A program made the position numbers and the translations under genes. This document shows positions 18,355 through 27,367 of a stretch of 64,000 nt of DNA, piece by piece. The notes beneath the pieces were generated by a model. The model searched no databases. It saw only the letters and a list, made by a program, of their open reading frames with translations, and was not told the DNA's origin. The DNA comes from DATFNI01 sp963712305 (GTDB lineage: Bacteria > Bacteroidota > Rhodothermia > Balneolales > DATFMH01). Location: contig CAVQHI010000002.1 of assembly GCA_963712305.1 (NCBI GenBank), positions 1,736,001-1,800,000 on the forward strand. Direction: 5' to 3'. How positions within the stretch are numbered: the stretch's first letter is position 1; the number at the start of each line of letters is the position of its first letter.

Positions 18355-19416
18355 TTAAACGGCGTTGGCTATGCCGGAGGGTACCCGTTCTACGGCATCT
18401 GAGGTGTAGGGACTCAGAGTTAAGTAGATATCAACCAGCTTTTCACGGATGGTGTTTTTATCGAACTGGGTCATGAGTGTCCTGGAGATTTGCACGGCTT
18501 GTCTGTGAAATTCCTTGTCATCGATCAATCGCCTGGTGAAGTCGATAAACTCCTGGGTGTTTTTTGCATTCAGATACGGATACTCATATAACACTGAATA
18601 TTCCTTAATATCCCGATAAACCACAGGGAGTCCGGAAGCGGCGGCTTCCATGGGTGCCAGTGGACAGTTTTCCTGGTAAGATGGGAATAGAAACGTGTCT
18701 GCAGCTGCGTAGATGTACGGCATATCCTCAAGGTCGAGCATGCCGGTAAATCTGACGTGGGAAGAACAGTGGGCCATTCTTGCGTTGATGCGCGGAATAC
18801 CTTCCGTTAAAGCACCAAAGGGGCGGCCGCCCACCCAAACGAAACGGGCATCCGGGATAGCATCGGCTACGTCCAGAAAATCTTCCACGCCTTTCCTTGG
18901 CTGAAGCTGGCCGACGCCCAGTACAACAAACTCATCATCCGACAATCCCAAAAGTTCACGACCTTTTTTACGTTTTTCCTGAGTACGTTTCCAGTGGTCA
19001 ATAAATATGGGATTGTAAATCTTCTCGATAGGAGTATTCACACCCAATTTGCGAATTTCATTTTCAACGGTAGGTGACAGCGCGATCACAACATCCGCGT
19101 AGGTAAAGACTTTCTTGAAATACCACTTGAAGAACGGCATAAAAAATTTCCACATCGGAATGGAGCCCTTGATGGAATCAGGTATGACGTGTGCCGTGTG
19201 TACGCGTCGCCCTTTGTAGTTGCGTCCTTTCCAGAAATAATAGGGACCATAGGTATGACAATGAAACACATCACCCTCGCCTTCTTCATTGATTACAACC
19301 TCTATATCACCCTTTTCCCGCAACAAATCGATCGAGTCCAAAAAAGCGGTATTGACACCGTTTCCTTTCCTCACAAAAGGCGTTTCTGACACGAGATGTA
19401 CTTTCAAAGTATGCAT
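18355..19416 (-). CDS. Glycosyltransferase, GT4-like
   Basis: 353-residue GT-B fold glycosyltransferase. The C-terminal Rossmann half contains VLGVGQLQPRKGVEDFLDVA and the E-x7-E retaining-GT signature in YQENCPLAPMEAAASGLPVV. The N-terminal acceptor half is shorter than in large GT4 enzymes but complete. A likely role is transfer of a sugar from a nucleotide donor to a lipid or polysaccharide acceptor. Donor and acceptor are unknown. It stands alone, converging on the phosphatase gene, and is not in a visible polysaccharide cluster. Confidence 0.87.
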   Translation of the reverse strand: MHTLKVHLVSETPFVRKGNGVNTAFLDSIDLLREKGDIEVVINEEGEGDVFHCHTYGPYYFWKGRNYKGRRVHTAHVIPDSIKGSIPMWKFFMPFFKWYFKKVFTYADVVIALSPTVENEIRKLGVNTPIEKIYNPIFIDHWKRTQEKRKKGRELLGLSDDEFVVLGVGQLQPRKGVEDFLDVADAIPDARFVWVGGRPFGALTEGIPRINARMAHCSSHVRFTGMLDLEDMPYIYAAADTFLFPSYQENCPLAPMEAAASGLPVVYRDIKEYSVLYEYPYLNAKNTQEFIDFTRRLIDDKEFHRQAVQISRTLMTQFDKNTIREKLVDIYLTLSPYTSDAVERVPSGIANAV

Positions 19417-20071
19417 ATTATGCCGTTTCCCGGTTAAACACAGATATCTCCATAAACAGGAGAACAGGTGTGGTTATTTCGATGTAATCTTAAAATGTTT
19501 GTAACTTTTTGAGGAAAAATATCTTCCTGTAATTGGTGATGTGTAAATATCAGTTAAAAAAAGATCTGTTGATTTGAATGTCCTCTGCTTTTGGAGAACG
19601 GAACTGAGACATAATATCCGATTTATCAGGCATATTATCACGTAATAATAGCCAATCGTATTGGTTTTGAAAACCGGTTTAATGAAGTTTATTCTGGCTC
19701 TTTCAAATCGATATTCACAGTTAATGTTCAATCAGGTTTTACCACCCGAGAATACCTACCTACTACATACAACGCATGTCAATTTAATTAATTATTGTTA
19801 TGAAATTGTGTAGGTCAGTGAAAATATTGTAAAAATATAAAAATAGATGGAGATGGATATATGTTTCTTTTATAATGGAATTTATGCCAAGGTGGTTTTA
19901 AAATTCATGAAAATACTATCAACTTCTTAATAAATTAGAGTAGTTGATGGAAATTGCTTATTAAAAAGTATGATCTTCCAATATGTTATGATGGTGACGG
20001 ATGTGGTCAAAATAAAACGGCCCATAATCTTACAAGCAGGTCGTTGAAAGAATTATCAATTATAAAAAAAG
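19417..20071. other. Intergenic, nothing recognisable
   Basis: A/T-rich stretch between two minus-strand genes. It probably holds the glycosyltransferase promoter. No supported ORF, hairpin or repeat seen. Confidence 0.35.
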
Positions 20072-21595
20072 TCAACGAATAGAATCGAACCAGGAACTGT
20101 TATCGCCATAATTTTCAATAACTGTTGTTTCATTTTCGAAACGGTAGGAGCTGATCATTTTTGTTATGTCCTGCCGGAGCATGATTCGGGCACCGTCGAT
20201 GAGATCTTTTCTGAATCCTCCGTCTTCCAATTCCATCAGCAGCCCAATACTGAATACATAAGCAATAGCACGTCCTAACTTTACCTGCTTGCGTTGCGAC
20301 ATCCTGGGATCTGGTTTGAAATTGACCAGATCTTTGACATGATCGTACGCACGGTCGGAGAGCGGATATGTTTTCAGGAATGCCAGAAGGTTTGGCTCTT
20401 TCTTCTTTCTCATCATCTTCATTACGGCCTCGGCGATCTGTACATATAGAATATCATTGGATCCCTCGAATATCTGAAACGGTCGGCTGTCTATAATACC
20501 GCGGCCGGCAATGTGATCGATTTTATATCCTTTAGCGCCGACAAGCTGCAGTAGCGATTGGGCTGATTCCTGCATCAGATCAGTATTCACCGTCTTTAAG
20601 ATATTGGCTTCTAATCCTTTTCCGGAAACATCCTTCTCCGGTTCGGCATGCTTGCTGCTGTATGTGCACATGGCAGAAAGGATGGTAAACGCACCCTGGA
20701 TACGAGACAAACGGTGTTGTACCTGGTCGTATTCAGACAGCGTATTTCTGCCAATGTTACGTTGCAATGTGTGCTGTATAGCCTCATCGAGTATGCGTTT
20801 CACGAAACCCATACCCATACCCGGCATCATCAGCCGGCTTCTGTTCAAAACGTCGAGCATCATTCCCACACCGTTTGTACTCGGGTTCAATTTCTGTACT
20901 TCCGGTATTTTGACATCAATAAGGTTTCGGCCGTATGGAATCATGTAAAGTCCGAGGTTGTGGAAATATTCATCCACAACAATATGTTGATTCGGGGCAT
21001 TAACATTACAGACGAAGAAATCGATGTCGCGCATCAGATCGCCCGACTTGGTCTGACGCCGGGCTGTGAGCAGCCAGTAATCGGCCCAGCCGGTGAGTCC
21101 TGCCCAATGCTTGGTACCTTTCAGATGATAGTACCCATCCTTGTGAGTATAGCTCGTTTGCATGTGCAGGGCGTCACTGCCGTAATCCGGTTCAGTGATC
21201 ATCAGCCCGCCCATTTTCTTGTCTTCAATGAAGTCCTTAAATACAGAAATGCGAACTTCTTCATCTCCATATTTGGCGACTGGAATTAAAAATAATGCCA
21301 GATTTATACCGATGGTAAGTGAAAGTGCCAGTGATTCGTAGGAAGCAGCTTCCAGAATGGCCAGACATTCCGGGACAAGTCCCCCGCGTCCACCGTATGT
21401 TTCCGGAATTGCAGCGGTCAGCGGATTTGTATTCATTATTTCACGCAACACGAAAGGGGGGATGCCACGTCGTAAACTGAATTCATCGATGTTTTCCCGG
21501 GTATGAAAAACGTGATTCATACTATCTTTGAATGACTCCAGAAAAACAGAAAAAGGGGTTAGCTGTTCGTTCTGCTCCACTTCGTTTAAATGCAT
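20072..21595 (-). CDS. Acyl-CoA dehydrogenase family protein
   Basis: 507-residue FAD-dependent dehydrogenase fold. The N-terminal helical part includes PETYGGRGGLVPECLAILE. The middle beta domain has the ITEPDYGSDALHMQT segment typical for substrate/FAD contact. The C-terminal helical bundle contains LLQLVGAKGYKID and IFEGSNDILYVQIAE, the latter the usual signature near the FAD site. The catalytic Glu position in this family varies and is not certain here. It is somewhat longer than the usual 380-residue enzyme owing to a C-terminal extension (about 400-507). Fatty-acyl or related thioester oxidation is likely. Confidence 0.88.
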   Translation of the reverse strand: MHLNEVEQNEQLTPFSVFLESFKDSMNHVFHTRENIDEFSLRRGIPPFVLREIMNTNPLTAAIPETYGGRGGLVPECLAILEAASYESLALSLTIGINLALFLIPVAKYGDEEVRISVFKDFIEDKKMGGLMITEPDYGSDALHMQTSYTHKDGYYHLKGTKHWAGLTGWADYWLLTARRQTKSGDLMRDIDFFVCNVNAPNQHIVVDEYFHNLGLYMIPYGRNLIDVKIPEVQKLNPSTNGVGMMLDVLNRSRLMMPGMGMGFVKRILDEAIQHTLQRNIGRNTLSEYDQVQHRLSRIQGAFTILSAMCTYSSKHAEPEKDVSGKGLEANILKTVNTDLMQESAQSLLQLVGAKGYKIDHIAGRGIIDSRPFQIFEGSNDILYVQIAEAVMKMMRKKKEPNLLAFLKTYPLSDRAYDHVKDLVNFKPDPRMSQRKQVKLGRAIAYVFSIGLLMELEDGGFRKDLIDGARIMLRQDITKMISSYRFENETTVIENYGDNSSWFDSIR

Positions 21596-22073
21596 GCTTT
21601 CTTTAAAAATTCGTTAATACCTGGTCGTTTTTGGGTAACATATCGGCTCAACTGACATATCCCACAAACAGGATAACACGAGTGTGTGATCGATTCCGAT
21701 ATCCTCATATCATTTTCCGTCGAATGAAACTGTTCTTCGGATTAGCAAATTACCCGCGATACGTCTGCTTGTGGCAAAGATATCAGTGAATTCAAACGAA
21801 TACAATGTTTTCATGAATTACTTTCACATTCAATAGAGATTGAACACTGTTCGTTACTGTAACATTGAAAATAACTCAAAAACGACTACCTGTCGACTGT
21901 AAGTTTTAACGAAAATTTGCACTATTTCGATCGCAAAAGGGTGAAACAGGAATAGTGAGATCATTTATAATAATCCAAAGACAGAAAGGATGATGATATG
22001 ATATACTATTATGGGGTAATCAGGCCGATGGATCATCCATAATTTTACACATCAACTGATAACTGATAACTGG
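21596..22073. repeat. Intergenic with short tandem repeats at the STING-like gene's 3' end
   Basis: No gene seen. At 22054-22079 the unit AACTGAT is repeated and grades into AACTGGTTACTG. The repeats run into the last codons of the STING-like gene, which therefore encode the terminal VTVTSKQ. This kind of AACTGATAACTGATAACTG repeat occurs between genes in many genomes. The rest of the gap shows nothing defined. Confidence 0.45.
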
Positions 22074-22742
22074 TTACTGTTTGCTGGTTACTGTAACCTG
22101 TTCCACTTTTACTCTCTTCCGTAAAACGTCGATGTGATCTTTGTGTTCGTCTATCACATTGGTCAGGGCAGTTTTGAAGTCTTCAAGAACACTTTTTCTC
22201 ATCTTATCGAGCTTCTTTTTCTTCAGGCCCGAATTGACTCTTTCCTGCCGTTTCAGATATAAAATCAGGGAGCGCAGTGTGTTAGGAACATCGGCAATCT
22301 GGAGTGCACCGTTCGTATCACTAATATAAATTCCGAACGGCTTCCGGCCGTCTTCGATACTTAATGAAGCGGTTTCGAAATCATGTTCCAGCTTGTCGAT
22401 GGTTTCGCCAAGTGAATCAAGCGATTCCGGTATCATTACCCTAAAACTGATATCACGGCCGGAGTAACGTTTTGTTTGACCATTCACATTGATTACCGCT
22501 TCTTTTCCTGTGTGCGACACCATCGGCTCCAGGAAGCTTGCGTAATATCCGTAAGCGAGCGCTTCCGGAATCGTAACTTCCCGGGCATTGCGTAATACAA
22601 GCCATACGATCAGCCCGATGGATGCAGCCGCTACAAGACCCAATATTAGTCCAAACCAGAAGTTTTCCATGCTCTGTAAAGGGTAGAAAACGCCAAAGGC
22701 ACCTAACAATGAAATGAAAGCATCGACCATTTTACCTTTCAT
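22074..22742 (-). CDS. Membrane-anchored STING-like protein (prokaryotic STING)
   Basis: 222 residues. One or two N-terminal transmembrane helices (about 8-22 and 28-50, FGLILGLVAAASIGLIVWLV) precede a cytosolic domain. Evidence for STING: ALAYGYYASFLEPMV (61-75) lines up with the human STING helix GLAWSYYIGYLRLIL. FRVMIPESL (100-108) matches the strand LYILLPLD. GRKPFGIYI (132-140) followed by IADVPNTL (149-156) fits the bacterial pattern, with Arg133, Asp151 and Thr155 spaced as I recall the cyclic-dinucleotide contacts R151/D169/T173 of a characterised bacterial STING. The tail (about 170-222) is a charged helix. Expected role: cyclic-dinucleotide sensor that oligomerises at the membrane. 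No cyclase gene adjoins. Start may be Met5. Confidence 0.7.
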   Translation of the reverse strand: MKGKMVDAFISLLGAFGVFYPLQSMENFWFGLILGLVAAASIGLIVWLVLRNAREVTIPEALAYGYYASFLEPMVSHTGKEAVINVNGQTKRYSGRDISFRVMIPESLDSLGETIDKLEHDFETASLSIEDGRKPFGIYISDTNGALQIADVPNTLRSLILYLKRQERVNSGLKKKKLDKMRKSVLEDFKTALTNVIDEHKDHIDVLRKRVKVEQVTVTSKQ

Positions 22743-23348
22743 ACGGCTGTTACTTTTAGGGTTGATTGTAATCTGCAGTATTCAATAAAACTGAGACATA
22801 TTTCCGGATTGATTTTCTGACCCAGCTAAATTGCCTGGGAATTAAGACTTCCAGATTCAATCTAATAATCTCGGTCTGCAATCATGTAAAATGTCCGTAT
22901 AAGAGACAAATAACACAACGTTTATGGGAAAATTAATGTTATCCTTGAATAATAAGGTCAAGACATTTTGTAATTCTGTTGAAATAACATAAGATTCGGA
23001 TAAGCATTTGAGAAAGTCTGGTAAGATAATTTTCTAAATATATTATCCGGATTAATTCGGTGATAAAGAAAGCTGCTTTACAATGTAAACCGGTTTGAGA
23101 GATGGAGATTAGACTTGTTCCCGGGAAATGGCAAAAAAAGGTTTCTGATGGTTAAATGAGAGCAACAAATCATATGGAAAAATTCCGAGGTTATAGATAC
23201 AATGAAGAAGGATGACAACGTAAACTAAATTTCAAAAGAAAGTTATCCCACGATTTTAAAAACGACTGTTTAAACGACAGCGATTAACTATTAAAAAAAA
23301 ATTTATCGAGGACGAAGAACCTCCCGATTAAAATAATTGAGGGTTGAA
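22743..23348. other. Intergenic between divergent STING-like and TIR genes
   Basis: 606 bp, A/T-rich, with promoters for both divergent genes. No nucleotidyltransferase ORF (no GSxxxGT motif), no hairpin and no palindrome longer than a few bases seen. Confidence 0.45.
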
Positions 23349-23729
23349 ATGAGCAACAAAAAGGTAATTTTTGTTTCCTACGCCGACGAGGATAAGGGAA
23401 AACGCGATCTTCTTAGGGACATTCCGCTTAATACCACAACTCCTTTTCGGTTTGTGGACGTACCAGATGGCGATGTTCATGACGAGAAGTGGAGAGATGG
23501 TGTGCGTAAGAGTATTTTGAAATCAGATGCCGTGATCGCACTCATCAGCAAAAACACGTTAAGCTCACTGGGACAGCGATGGGAAATTGATTGTGCCAGC
23601 GACGAAGAGAAGGAGATGATAGGATTATGGGCGTATGATGATGATACCACGCGCCCGGGTATTATCGAAAGATATAGAACGATCCACTGGACGAAAGAAG
23701 ATATATCCCGGTTTATCGATAGTCTGTAG
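23349..23729 (+). CDS. Small TIR-like protein (DUF1863/ThsB-like)
   Basis: 126 residues from the ATG at 23349, preceded by GAGGG. An in-frame TTG twelve bases upstream is less likely. The fold pattern is TIR-like: strand KKVIFVSYADED, then the DGDVHDEKWRDGVRKSI region, strand SDAVIALIS, and GQRWEIDCASDEEKEMIGLW, in which Glu79 sits where TIR enzymes have their catalytic glutamate. The family includes Thoeris ThsB, which makes a signalling nucleotide from NAD+, and NADases. A ThsA partner is absent. The gene stands alone, divergent from the STING-like gene, and its enzymatic role is inferred. Confidence 0.8.
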   Translation: MSNKKVIFVSYADEDKGKRDLLRDIPLNTTTPFRFVDVPDGDVHDEKWRDGVRKSILKSDAVIALISKNTLSSLGQRWEIDCASDEEKEMIGLWAYDDDTTRPGIIERYRTIHWTKEDISRFIDSL

Positions 23730-23825
23730 TTATTTATAATCTCACGAACTGTTGAACCGGATGTAGAAAGTTGGCACGTAACAGGTGTTGACGAACCCAA
23801 ACGAGATCCTTTTCGATCGAACGTT

Positions 23826-24503
23826 ATGGTCCGGTTGCCTTTTAAAAACAGAAAAAGTGCCGGCAATTTGCTGGCGCAGGCGCTGTCCGCTTATCGCGAC
23901 CGGCAGGATCTCGTTGTGCTGGCTTTGCCAAGGGGCGGGGTTCCGGTTGGTGCAAAAGTTGCCGAAGCTATGGACGCACCGCTTGATGTGATGATCGTCC
24001 GGAAGCTTGGTACGCCCGGGCAGGAAGAGTTAGCAATGGGAGCCATCGCCAGCGGGGGAATAAGAGTGTTGAATGAAGAACTGGTAACCTTTGCTGGAAT
24101 TGATCAGGAAACCATTGATGAAGTATCAACCCTTGAACAGAAAGAACTGGAACGCCAGGAAAAGATTTATCGCGGCGGACGGGCCCGTGTTGATCTGGAG
24201 GGACAGACAGTTTTACTTGTCGATGATGGATTGGCTACAGGCACAACTATGAGGGCAGCGGTACAAGCAACACGAGCAGAAGGTGCTGCCGTGATCGTTG
24301 TGGCCATACCCGTTGCCCCTCCCGATACCATTGAACAGCTTTATAATATTGCCGACGATGTGGTCTGCCTGCAAAGCCCCGAACCGTTTGGGGGCGTTGG
24401 ACTCTGGTACCTTGATTTTCGACAGACTACGGACCAGGAAGTCATTGATTTGCTATATAGTGCACGAACACGTTCATATAAATCCAATATCGAAGAAGAA
24501 TGA
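23826..24503 (+). CDS. Phosphoribosyltransferase
   Basis: 225-residue type I phosphoribosyltransferase. The PRPP-binding motif VLLVDDGLATGTT (129-141) contains the acidic pair Asp133-Asp134, and the PRGGVPVGAKVAEAM loop lies at about 35-49. The acceptor base is unknown. Uncharacterised members of this group are often found next to or fused with a dienelactone-hydrolase-like protein, exactly the neighbour here, whose start codon overlaps this stop (ATGA at 24500-24503). It may be a stress-related nucleotide salvage enzyme. The ATG at 23826 opens just before VRLPFKNRKSAGNLLAQAL. Confidence 0.87.
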   Translation: MVRLPFKNRKSAGNLLAQALSAYRDRQDLVVLALPRGGVPVGAKVAEAMDAPLDVMIVRKLGTPGQEELAMGAIASGGIRVLNEELVTFAGIDQETIDEVSTLEQKELERQEKIYRGGRARVDLEGQTVLLVDDGLATGTTMRAAVQATRAEGAAVIVVAIPVAPPDTIEQLYNIADDVVCLQSPEPFGGVGLWYLDFRQTTDQEVIDLLYSARTRSYKSNIEEE

Positions 24504-25180
24504 TTATGGAAAATACAAATATACAAGCCTACGAGACTAAGCCTATTCCGGTTATGGTAAAAACCGAAACCGTTGATCTGCCCGGTGACCTTGTAATCCC
24601 TGAAGACAGCAAAGGATTGATCATATTTGCTCATGGAAGCGGAAGCAGCCGTTTTAGTCCGCGTAACCGGGCTGTAGCCGCATCACTAAATAAAGCTGGA
24701 CTAGGAACACTATTGTTTGATTTGCTCACAGCCCGGGAAAATGAAGTTGATGAAGAAACATGTGAATACCGGTTCAATATTGATTTGCTGGGTATACGGC
24801 TAACACAGACTCTTGATTGGCTGCTGACACGTAAAGACACCGTTGGAATGAATATCGGAGTGTTTGGTGCAAGCACGGGTGCCGCCGCCGCCCTCATTGC
24901 AGCAACTGAACGGCCGGAACGAGTACACGCCGTAGTTTCAAGAGGTGGCCGTCCAGATCTGGCAAAAGAACACCTCGCCCGGGTACGCACCCCATCTCTT
25001 TTCATTGTGGGCGAAGATGATGCGTCTGTCGTGGCCATGAACAGAAGTGCACTTTATGATTTGCGTTGTGAAAAAAAACTGGAAATCATTCCCGGAGCCA
25101 ATCACCTCTTCGAGGAACCCGGTAAACTCGATGATGTAGCAACTCTCGCGAAAGATTGGTTTACTAAATGGATTGAATAA
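24500..25180 (+). CDS. Alpha/beta hydrolase (dienelactone-hydrolase-like)
   Basis: 226 residues, serine hydrolase fold. The nucleophile elbow is GASTG with Ser125. The acid is probably Asp173 or Asp174 in VGEDDASV and the histidine is His202 in PGANHLFEEPG. The oxyanion region is FAHGSGSS. Coupled by an ATGA overlap to the phosphoribosyltransferase. A second ATG six bases on is equally possible as start. Substrate unknown. Hydrolases in this pairing often lack an assigned substrate. Confidence 0.87.
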   Translation: MIMENTNIQAYETKPIPVMVKTETVDLPGDLVIPEDSKGLIIFAHGSGSSRFSPRNRAVAASLNKAGLGTLLFDLLTARENEVDEETCEYRFNIDLLGIRLTQTLDWLLTRKDTVGMNIGVFGASTGAAAALIAATERPERVHAVVSRGGRPDLAKEHLARVRTPSLFIVGEDDASVVAMNRSALYDLRCEKKLEIIPGANHLFEEPGKLDDVATLAKDWFTKWIE

Positions 25181-25616
25181 GGTGTTTGTTTTTTAGCTGA
25201 TAGTTGGATGAGCGGGGAGATCGTGTGCATTGATCTACCCCTAAATCCCCTGAAGGAGACGTTCACAGGATCCGTCTTTTCGATATAGCGTCTTAAAAAA
25301 TGACTTGTTAGAACCATAAAATAAGTTTAGTCCATTGGGGCAGTTAAAGTTGTTAGTCATTACCGTTTTAACCACAGGTTGGACAGATAAACGTAGATTT
25401 AATCTGTTTGGATCCGCGTAAATCCGCGGCTAATTACTTTACAAATTAACCAGTATTAGCTCTATCTATTCCTCAAGATTTTACTGTAGCAATGATGACT
25501 ATTAAAAGTCCCCTTCAGGCGATTCAGGGTTAATATGAAATTCGCTGTTATTTGTGCCCATAGATAAAGTATATTGGTGCCGCATAATAGGAACCCGAAT
25601 CAAATTATACGTTTTT
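25181..25616. other. Intergenic with degraded palindromic repeats
   Basis: No gene. Contains fragments such as CCCCTAAATCCCCTGAAGG near 25240 and CCCCTTCAGGCGATTCAGGG near 25510, which resemble degenerate members of the palindromic family seen at 35.6 and 36.3 kb. A segment near 25410-25435 reads like the common intergenic 'ATCCGCGTAAATCCGCGGC' motif. Confidence 0.35.
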
Positions 25617-26417
25617 ATGAATATGGGTAGCCGTTTCAAGATCTCCGGAGCAGCTCTGTTGCTGTTGATCATTATCTCATTGCCGATTCACTGCAATGCA
25701 AAAGGTCCGCAAAGAGAATTCTATGCCATAAAGATTTATCATCTGAAAAATCACTCCCAACAGGAACAGACCAGTCAGTATCTGAAAGAAGCATATCTTC
25801 CGGCACTGCACAGGATGGGTATCCAACATGTTGGCGTATTCGAACCGGTAAAAAATGATTCGAGTTACGGAAAGCTGATATATGTCCTGATCCCGTTTCG
25901 GTCTCTGACTGCTTTAACCAGCCTTAATCAACAATTGGAGAAGGATCGGAAGTTTAAACAGGATGGCAGTGATTATCTCAACGCTGCGTATAACGAGCCT
26001 CCATACGAACGAATAGAGACAATTATACTTGAAGCTTTCCCCGAACACCCCGTCCTCACGCTGCCGAAACTAAACAATCCACCATCTGATCGGATTTATG
26101 AACTTCGCAGCTATGAAAATCCCACTGAAGAACTGTCGCGAAGTAAAATTGATATGTTTAACTACGGAGCCGAGTTGAGTATCTTCAAAAAACTGAATTT
26201 CAATGCCGTCTTTTATGGGGAAGTGCTTGCCGGGCCTAAAATGCCAAATCTCATGTACCTGACCACCTATGAAGACATGAAATCACGTGATGCGCACTGG
26301 AAAGCATTCTCCAATGATCCTAAATGGAAGGAACTGGTTGGCATGAAGAAATACCAGCACAATGTCTCACATGCCGACATCATCTTCCTTCATCCTGCAG
26401 ATTATTCAGATATCTGA
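25617..26417 (+). CDS. Secreted NIPSNAP-family protein
   Basis: 266 residues from the ATG at 25617, chosen because a signal peptide follows at once (MNMGSRFKISGAALLLLIII ... CNAKG). Upstream codons in the same frame add an unlikely N-terminus. Two NIPSNAP repeats are visible: EFYAIKIYHLKN at the start of the mature part and DRIYELRSYEN in the second, ending with VSHADIIFLHPADYSDI. In bacteria such proteins are ferredoxin-like dimers of unknown biochemical role, often linked to sugar or organic-acid degradation in Bacteroidota relatives. Confidence 0.83.
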   Translation: MNMGSRFKISGAALLLLIIISLPIHCNAKGPQREFYAIKIYHLKNHSQQEQTSQYLKEAYLPALHRMGIQHVGVFEPVKNDSSYGKLIYVLIPFRSLTALTSLNQQLEKDRKFKQDGSDYLNAAYNEPPYERIETIILEAFPEHPVLTLPKLNNPPSDRIYELRSYENPTEELSRSKIDMFNYGAELSIFKKLNFNAVFYGEVLAGPKMPNLMYLTTYEDMKSRDAHWKAFSNDPKWKELVGMKKYQHNVSHADIIFLHPADYSDI

Positions 26418-26728
26418 CTAAAATCGTGCATTTATATAAAGCAGAAAACGACGGGTTCGGATTTCGCGGATAATGAAGTTGACCCGCAGCCGTAATCGAT
26501 AATGGTTGTTATCAGAAACCATGATATCTGTTTATAAACACAATCCACGGCAACTCATTTGAAATAAAAGTATCATTGGCGACGTAATTGAAGTGACTGA
26601 AAAAATGAAAATCATTAAGAACCCAAATTGCAGAAATTAATAGGTGTAATAATTCAGATAATGATCATTTGTTACAAAAATCTGTCTTGTTCACAAAGGT
26701 GCTTTTTCTGATTTACTAACGATACCAG

Positions 26729-27367
26729 ATGTCCCCAGAGCTGATACATTATGTAACCCAATATGGCTACTATGCCATTTTTGTACTTGTCTTACTGCAG
26801 GAAAGCGGCGTGCCGGAACCTATTCCCAACGAGTTTGTACTGTTGTTTTCCGGATACATGGTTTTTAAAGGTGCGCTGTATTTTCCCCTGGTAATATTGG
26901 CCGTAGTTCTGGGCGATTTCATCGGGACCAATATCTTGTATACCGTATTCTACTTTTTCGGGTCCTATATTCTCGAACACAAGCCAAAGTGGTTTCCCTT
27001 AAAGGATGAAACAATTGAGAAGTACACCCATAAGTTCTCTGAAGGAAAGCTCTGGACAATCTATCTGGGACGAGTTACTCCTTTCATCCGGGGATATACC
27101 TCCGTCGGTGCCGGGCTGTTACAGATCAAACCTAAAAAATTTCTTCCGATAGCTTTTATCTCTGCTCTAACCTGGAGCTGCGCGTATGTTTTGACAGGTG
27201 AATTGTTAGGTCCATACTGGAAGCATGTGGTAAGCAATTTCAAATATATCCTGCCGGTTGTTCTCATTGTGATGATCGTTATAGGTATCATCAAGCATCG
27301 GGTAGACAAATCCAAGAGGTCAGAAAAAGAAGAGAAAAAAGAATCTGCGATACAAAATGCTGGCTGA
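26729..27367 (+). CDS. DedA-family membrane protein
   Basis: 212 residues. Family features: the N-terminal QESGVPEPIPNEFVLLFSGY re-entrant segment, GRVTPFIRGYTSVGAGLLQI with the conserved Arg and Pro, and later hydrophobic helices (YILPVVLIVMIVIGII). DedA proteins recycle undecaprenyl phosphate or flip other phospholipids in the inner membrane. The C-terminal tail is Lys/Glu-rich and cytoplasmic. Stands alone, no operon partner. Confidence 0.88.
   Translation: MSPELIHYVTQYGYYAIFVLVLLQESGVPEPIPNEFVLLFSGYMVFKGALYFPLVILAVVLGDFIGTNILYTVFYFFGSYILEHKPKWFPLKDETIEKYTHKFSEGKLWTIYLGRVTPFIRGYTSVGAGLLQIKPKKFLPIAFISALTWSCAYVLTGELLGPYWKHVVSNFKYILPVVLIVMIVIGIIKHRVDKSKRSEKEEKKESAIQNAG

Noticed and set aside
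21596..23348. A CD-NTase gene for a CBASS operon beside the STING-like gene
   Set aside because: I looked in both gaps for a GSxxxGT nucleotidyltransferase motif on either strand and found none. The flanking genes are clearly other families.
23349..25180. A complete Thoeris system (ThsA plus TIR)
   Set aside because: The genes next to the TIR protein are a phosphoribosyltransferase and an alpha/beta hydrolase. No SIR2-SLOG (ThsA) protein adjoins.
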